DNA of 7,561 nucleotides from an uncultured bacterium (GTDB taxonomy: Bacteria > Pseudomonadota > Alphaproteobacteria > Rhodospirillales > Rhodospirillaceae). Position numbers and translations under genes: made by a program. Shown in pieces: positions 5,938-7,561 of this stretch. The first letter of the stretch is position 1. Every line of letters begins with the position of its first letter. Under the pieces are notes generated by a model. The model saw only the letters and a list, made by a program, of their open reading frames with translations, was not told where the DNA came from and did not search any database. The stretch is from the NCBI GenBank assembly GCA_903896775.1, contig CAITZE010000157.1, forward strand, positions 1 through 7,561, in the 5' to 3' direction.

Positions 5938-7146
5938 CTAGGCTTGCCCGCCCGAGCGCGCGGGACGCGGTGTAATGACTTGCCCGCGCAATCCGTAATA
6001 AAAGCGCGAGAACATGCTGGCCATGCGCGTCAAAGGCGGCTCACCCGGCAGGAACGCCGAGAGCAGATAGATGCCCACGCAAAGTATGGCAAAGGGCACA
6101 AACGACGCGGCTTGCGCCGGCAAGGCGGGCTGCTGGCCTGTAAAGCCTAAGCGCTCACCGAACAGCGACAGCTCGTTGTAAATGATGAAACTCGCAAGCC
6201 CCAGAAACACACCGAGCCCACTGGCCGAGCGCAAAGGCGGGCGCGCGAAAGATATGCCCAGCAGCGGCAGGAAAAACAAAATCGCAATCTGCGCCGTGCG
6301 GCGATAAAGGCCAGCTTGGGCTTGATGGCGTTCGGAAATCTCGGTGTTGGGATCGGTCGATAAATGGAACAGTTCCGGCAGCGTGCGCTCGCGCTCGTTA
6401 TCGCCGCGCTCGCGGAAGACCGGCGGTGGCGGCAAATCGAGCGGAATGTCGTAAGCCTGAAAACCGGCGGCTTGGTTCTCGCCGCTTTCCGGATCGAGGC
6501 GCACGATCTTGCCGTCGAACAGCCGCGCGATCATGGACTTGTGATCGTCGGCTTCACGCAGTTCGCCGTGGGCCGCGGAGAAAATCACCATGCGTCCATC
6601 GTCGTCGGTGGATGTCGCGAAGACGCCGGTCAGGTCGCGCCCACCGCGGCGGGATTTTTCCGCCCGCACCACCACCTTGTCGCCCAGTGCTGTGAATTCG
6701 CCGACCTTGATGCTGATGCCGAGACCGCCGTTGCTGAGATCGAACAGCAGCTTTTCATGGTCGTAGACGCTGAGGGGTTGGATGTAACCGACCACGGCCG
6801 CCGTGAGCAGGCTCAAGGCCGCTGCATACATCATGGGCACCTTCAAAAGGCGCGTATAGGAAACCCCCATGCCGAGCATGGCATCAAGCTCGCTTTGCAC
6901 CGCCAAGCGCCGGAAAGCGAGCAGCACGCCCATCAGCAGGCCAAGCGGGATGGCGAAGGCGAGATATTGGGGGGCCAGGTTGGCAATGGCGCGCAAAACC
7001 TCGCCACCGCCGCCGCCCTCGTTGACCACGAGATCGAACAGCTCGGCCATGCGAATTAGCAAGAGCAGCATTGCGGAGACGATTAGCGTCGCCGCTAGCG
7101 GCACAAACATCAGACGCGCAATATAACGATCAAGAAGCGCCTGCAT
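5938..7146 (-). CDS. lptF: LPS export ABC transporter permease LptF
   Basis: This is the partner membrane subunit to LptG in the LptB2FG lipopolysaccharide extractor at the inner membrane. The 402-residue protein begins LLDRYIARLMFVPLAAT. It has three N-terminal membrane segments (about 12-33, 60-78 and 102-122) and the coupling-helix motif SELDAMLGMGVSYTRLLKVP (85-104). The periplasmic domain (about 126-275) contains SIKVGEFTALGDKVVVRAEK (145-164), the strand where the family senses or carries LPS. Three C-terminal membrane segments lie at about 284-300, 308-326 and 347-366, and a basic, probably cytoplasmic tail follows. Two low-complexity runs stand out: five glycines at 44-48 after the first membrane segment, and PPPP at 239-242 in the periplasmic domain. 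ATG 7146 gives the normal family start. The bases before it are C-rich with no Shine-Dalgarno sequence. lptF is the first gene of the pair and is divergent from the TSUP permease across 162 bp, so the lptFG promoter should lie there. Confidence 0.93.
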   Translation of the reverse strand: MQALLDRYIARLMFVPLAATLIVSAMLLLLIRMAELFDLVVNEGGGGGEVLRAIANLAPQYLAFAIPLGLLMGVLLAFRRLAVQSELDAMLGMGVSYTRLLKVPMMYAAALSLLTAAVVGYIQPLSVYDHEKLLFDLSNGGLGISIKVGEFTALGDKVVVRAEKSRRGGRDLTGVFATSTDDDGRMVIFSAAHGELREADDHKSMIARLFDGKIVRLDPESGENQAAGFQAYDIPLDLPPPPVFRERGDNERERTLPELFHLSTDPNTEISERHQAQAGLYRRTAQIAILFFLPLLGISFARPPLRSASGLGVFLGLASFIIYNELSLFGERLGFTGQQPALPAQAASFVPFAILCVGIYLLSAFLPGEPPLTRMASMFSRFYYGLRGQVITPRPARSGGQA

Positions 7147-7308
7147 GAAGAGGGCGGGGTCCGTTCTGGGGGCGTGAAGGCGGAAACGTCATAACACGGC
7201 GATAAACATATGAAAGGAAGGATTTGTTGCGCGCAAAGACCGAGATTGGCACTCTAGAAGTTGTAAACCCTTGTCCTTACATAATTTCGCCACGCGCTCA
7301 CTCAAGCC
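7147..7308. promoter_or_regulatory. Divergent intergenic region between lptF and the TSUP permease
   Basis: These 162 bp must drive lptF leftwards and the permease rightwards. AT-rich DNA lies around 7256-7300. On the + strand CATAAT (7280-7285) is a possible -10 box for the permease; the preceding DNA offers TTGTAA (7261) and TTGGCA (7246), both at the wrong spacing. TTGCGCGCAA (7227-7236) is a perfect 10-bp palindrome that could bind a regulator or be chance. AAAGGAAGGA (7213-7222) looks like a strong Shine-Dalgarno sequence on the + strand but is far from the permease start. No clear -35/-10 pair is seen for lptF on the - strand. Confidence 0.4.
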
Positions 7309-7561
7309 TTGGGTATCATTTTGCTGTCATATTTACTACTGGCGGCCTCAGGTTTCGTCGCAGGGGTCATGAACTCCGTGGCCGGCGGAGGCACCTTTGT
7401 AACCTTCCCGACCCTGATCTTTACGGGTGTGCCGTCCGTGGTCGCCAACGCCTCTAACGCCGTCGCGCTGTTCCCTGCGAGCTTCGCCAGCGCCTGGGCT
7501 TACCGCAGCGACTTCCGCAATTTCGAGGGCGTGTCCTTTAAGGCCATGACCGCCGTGAGTC
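7309..7561 (+). CDS. TSUP family (TauE/SafE-like) membrane permease, N-terminal part
   Basis: This is the first 84 residues of a multi-pass inner-membrane transporter of the TSUP family; the gene runs off the right edge with no stop in the window. The family is linked to export or import of sulfite, sulfoacetate and other sulfur-containing or organic anions. Hallmarks seen are a first hydrophobic helix (IILLSYLLLAASGFVAG, residues 3-19), the signature MNSVAGGGTFVTFPTL (21-36), TGVPSVVANASNAVALFP (39-56) and SAWAYRSDF (61-69). Together these are the first conserved half of the TSUP repeat. The frame is closed by TAA at 7282, so the start must lie after it. TTG 7309 puts the helix one residue after the start and is preferred; TTG 7321 is the next option, while ATG 7369 would delete the first helix and is unlikely. 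No Shine-Dalgarno sequence is seen before 7309. It is divergent from lptF and probably unrelated in function. Substrate cannot be assigned. Confidence 0.88.
   Translation, partial: MGIILLSYLLLAASGFVAGVMNSVAGGGTFVTFPTLIFTGVPSVVANASNAVALFPASFASAWAYRSDFRNFEGVSFKAMTAVS

Noticed and set aside
6364..7059. Open frame of 231 codons on the + strand opposite lptF
   Set aside because: Antisense shadow of lptF with His/Gln/Arg-rich composition and no recognisable motif.
7210..7257. 15-codon ORF starting at ATG 7210
   Set aside because: No ribosome-binding site before it, no protein features, and too short to support without conservation data.
7246..7264. Possible sigma-54 promoter, TTGGCAC
   Set aside because: The -24 half looks right, but no TTGC follows at the required spacing; the -12 position reads GT rather than GC.
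1..7561. CRISPR array, insertion sequence, att site, tRNA or toxin-antitoxin pair
   Set aside because: No regularly spaced repeats, terminal inverted repeats with a transposase, tRNA-like folds or short two-gene modules were found on either strand.

Overview
This is a GC-rich chromosomal window. It most resembles an alphaproteobacterium, judging by codon use, protein style and an adjacent lptF-lptG pair; I would not name a genus. There is no sign of mobile elements, CRISPR, tRNA or rRNA. Almost all of it is coding, with six complete or nearly complete genes plus one partial gene at each edge.

Layout from left to right. (1) On the + strand, the C-terminal half of an Old Yellow Enzyme of the YqjM/NamA type (1-552) is followed 26 bp later by a GT4 glycosyltransferase that starts at a GTG codon (579-1787). 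(2) On the - strand, a three-gene unit reads from 4513 down to 1780. It holds a second GT4 glycosyltransferase of the MgtA/SqdX-like group, a polytopic membrane protein that looks like a very divergent flippase-like/LPG-synthase-TM protein, and a small exported DUF2141 protein. The last two overlap by ATGA. The DUF2141 gene and the first glycosyltransferase converge and share the last 8 bp, so there is no intergenic space between them. (3) A 323-bp non-coding stretch (4514-4836), AT-richer than its surroundings, separates that unit from lptF and lptG (- strand, 7146 down to 4837). These two encode the membrane halves of the LPS export ABC transporter, and the lptF stop codon abuts the lptG start codon. 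(4) A 162-bp divergent intergenic region leads to the start of a + strand TSUP (TauE/SafE-like) permease, which is cut by the window end. This gene is easily missed because its likely start is TTG and no stop codon lies in the window.

How they may work together. LptF and LptG, with LptB supplied from elsewhere, pull LPS out of the inner membrane towards LptC/A/D. The neighbouring block of two GT4 enzymes, a possible lipid-handling membrane protein and a secreted DUF2141 protein suggests an envelope glycolipid or glycan locus. That function is inferred from context, not shown by the sequence. The Old Yellow Enzyme and the TSUP permease look like unrelated neighbours. The window is mostly ordinary; the least-described part is the 1780-4513 unit.
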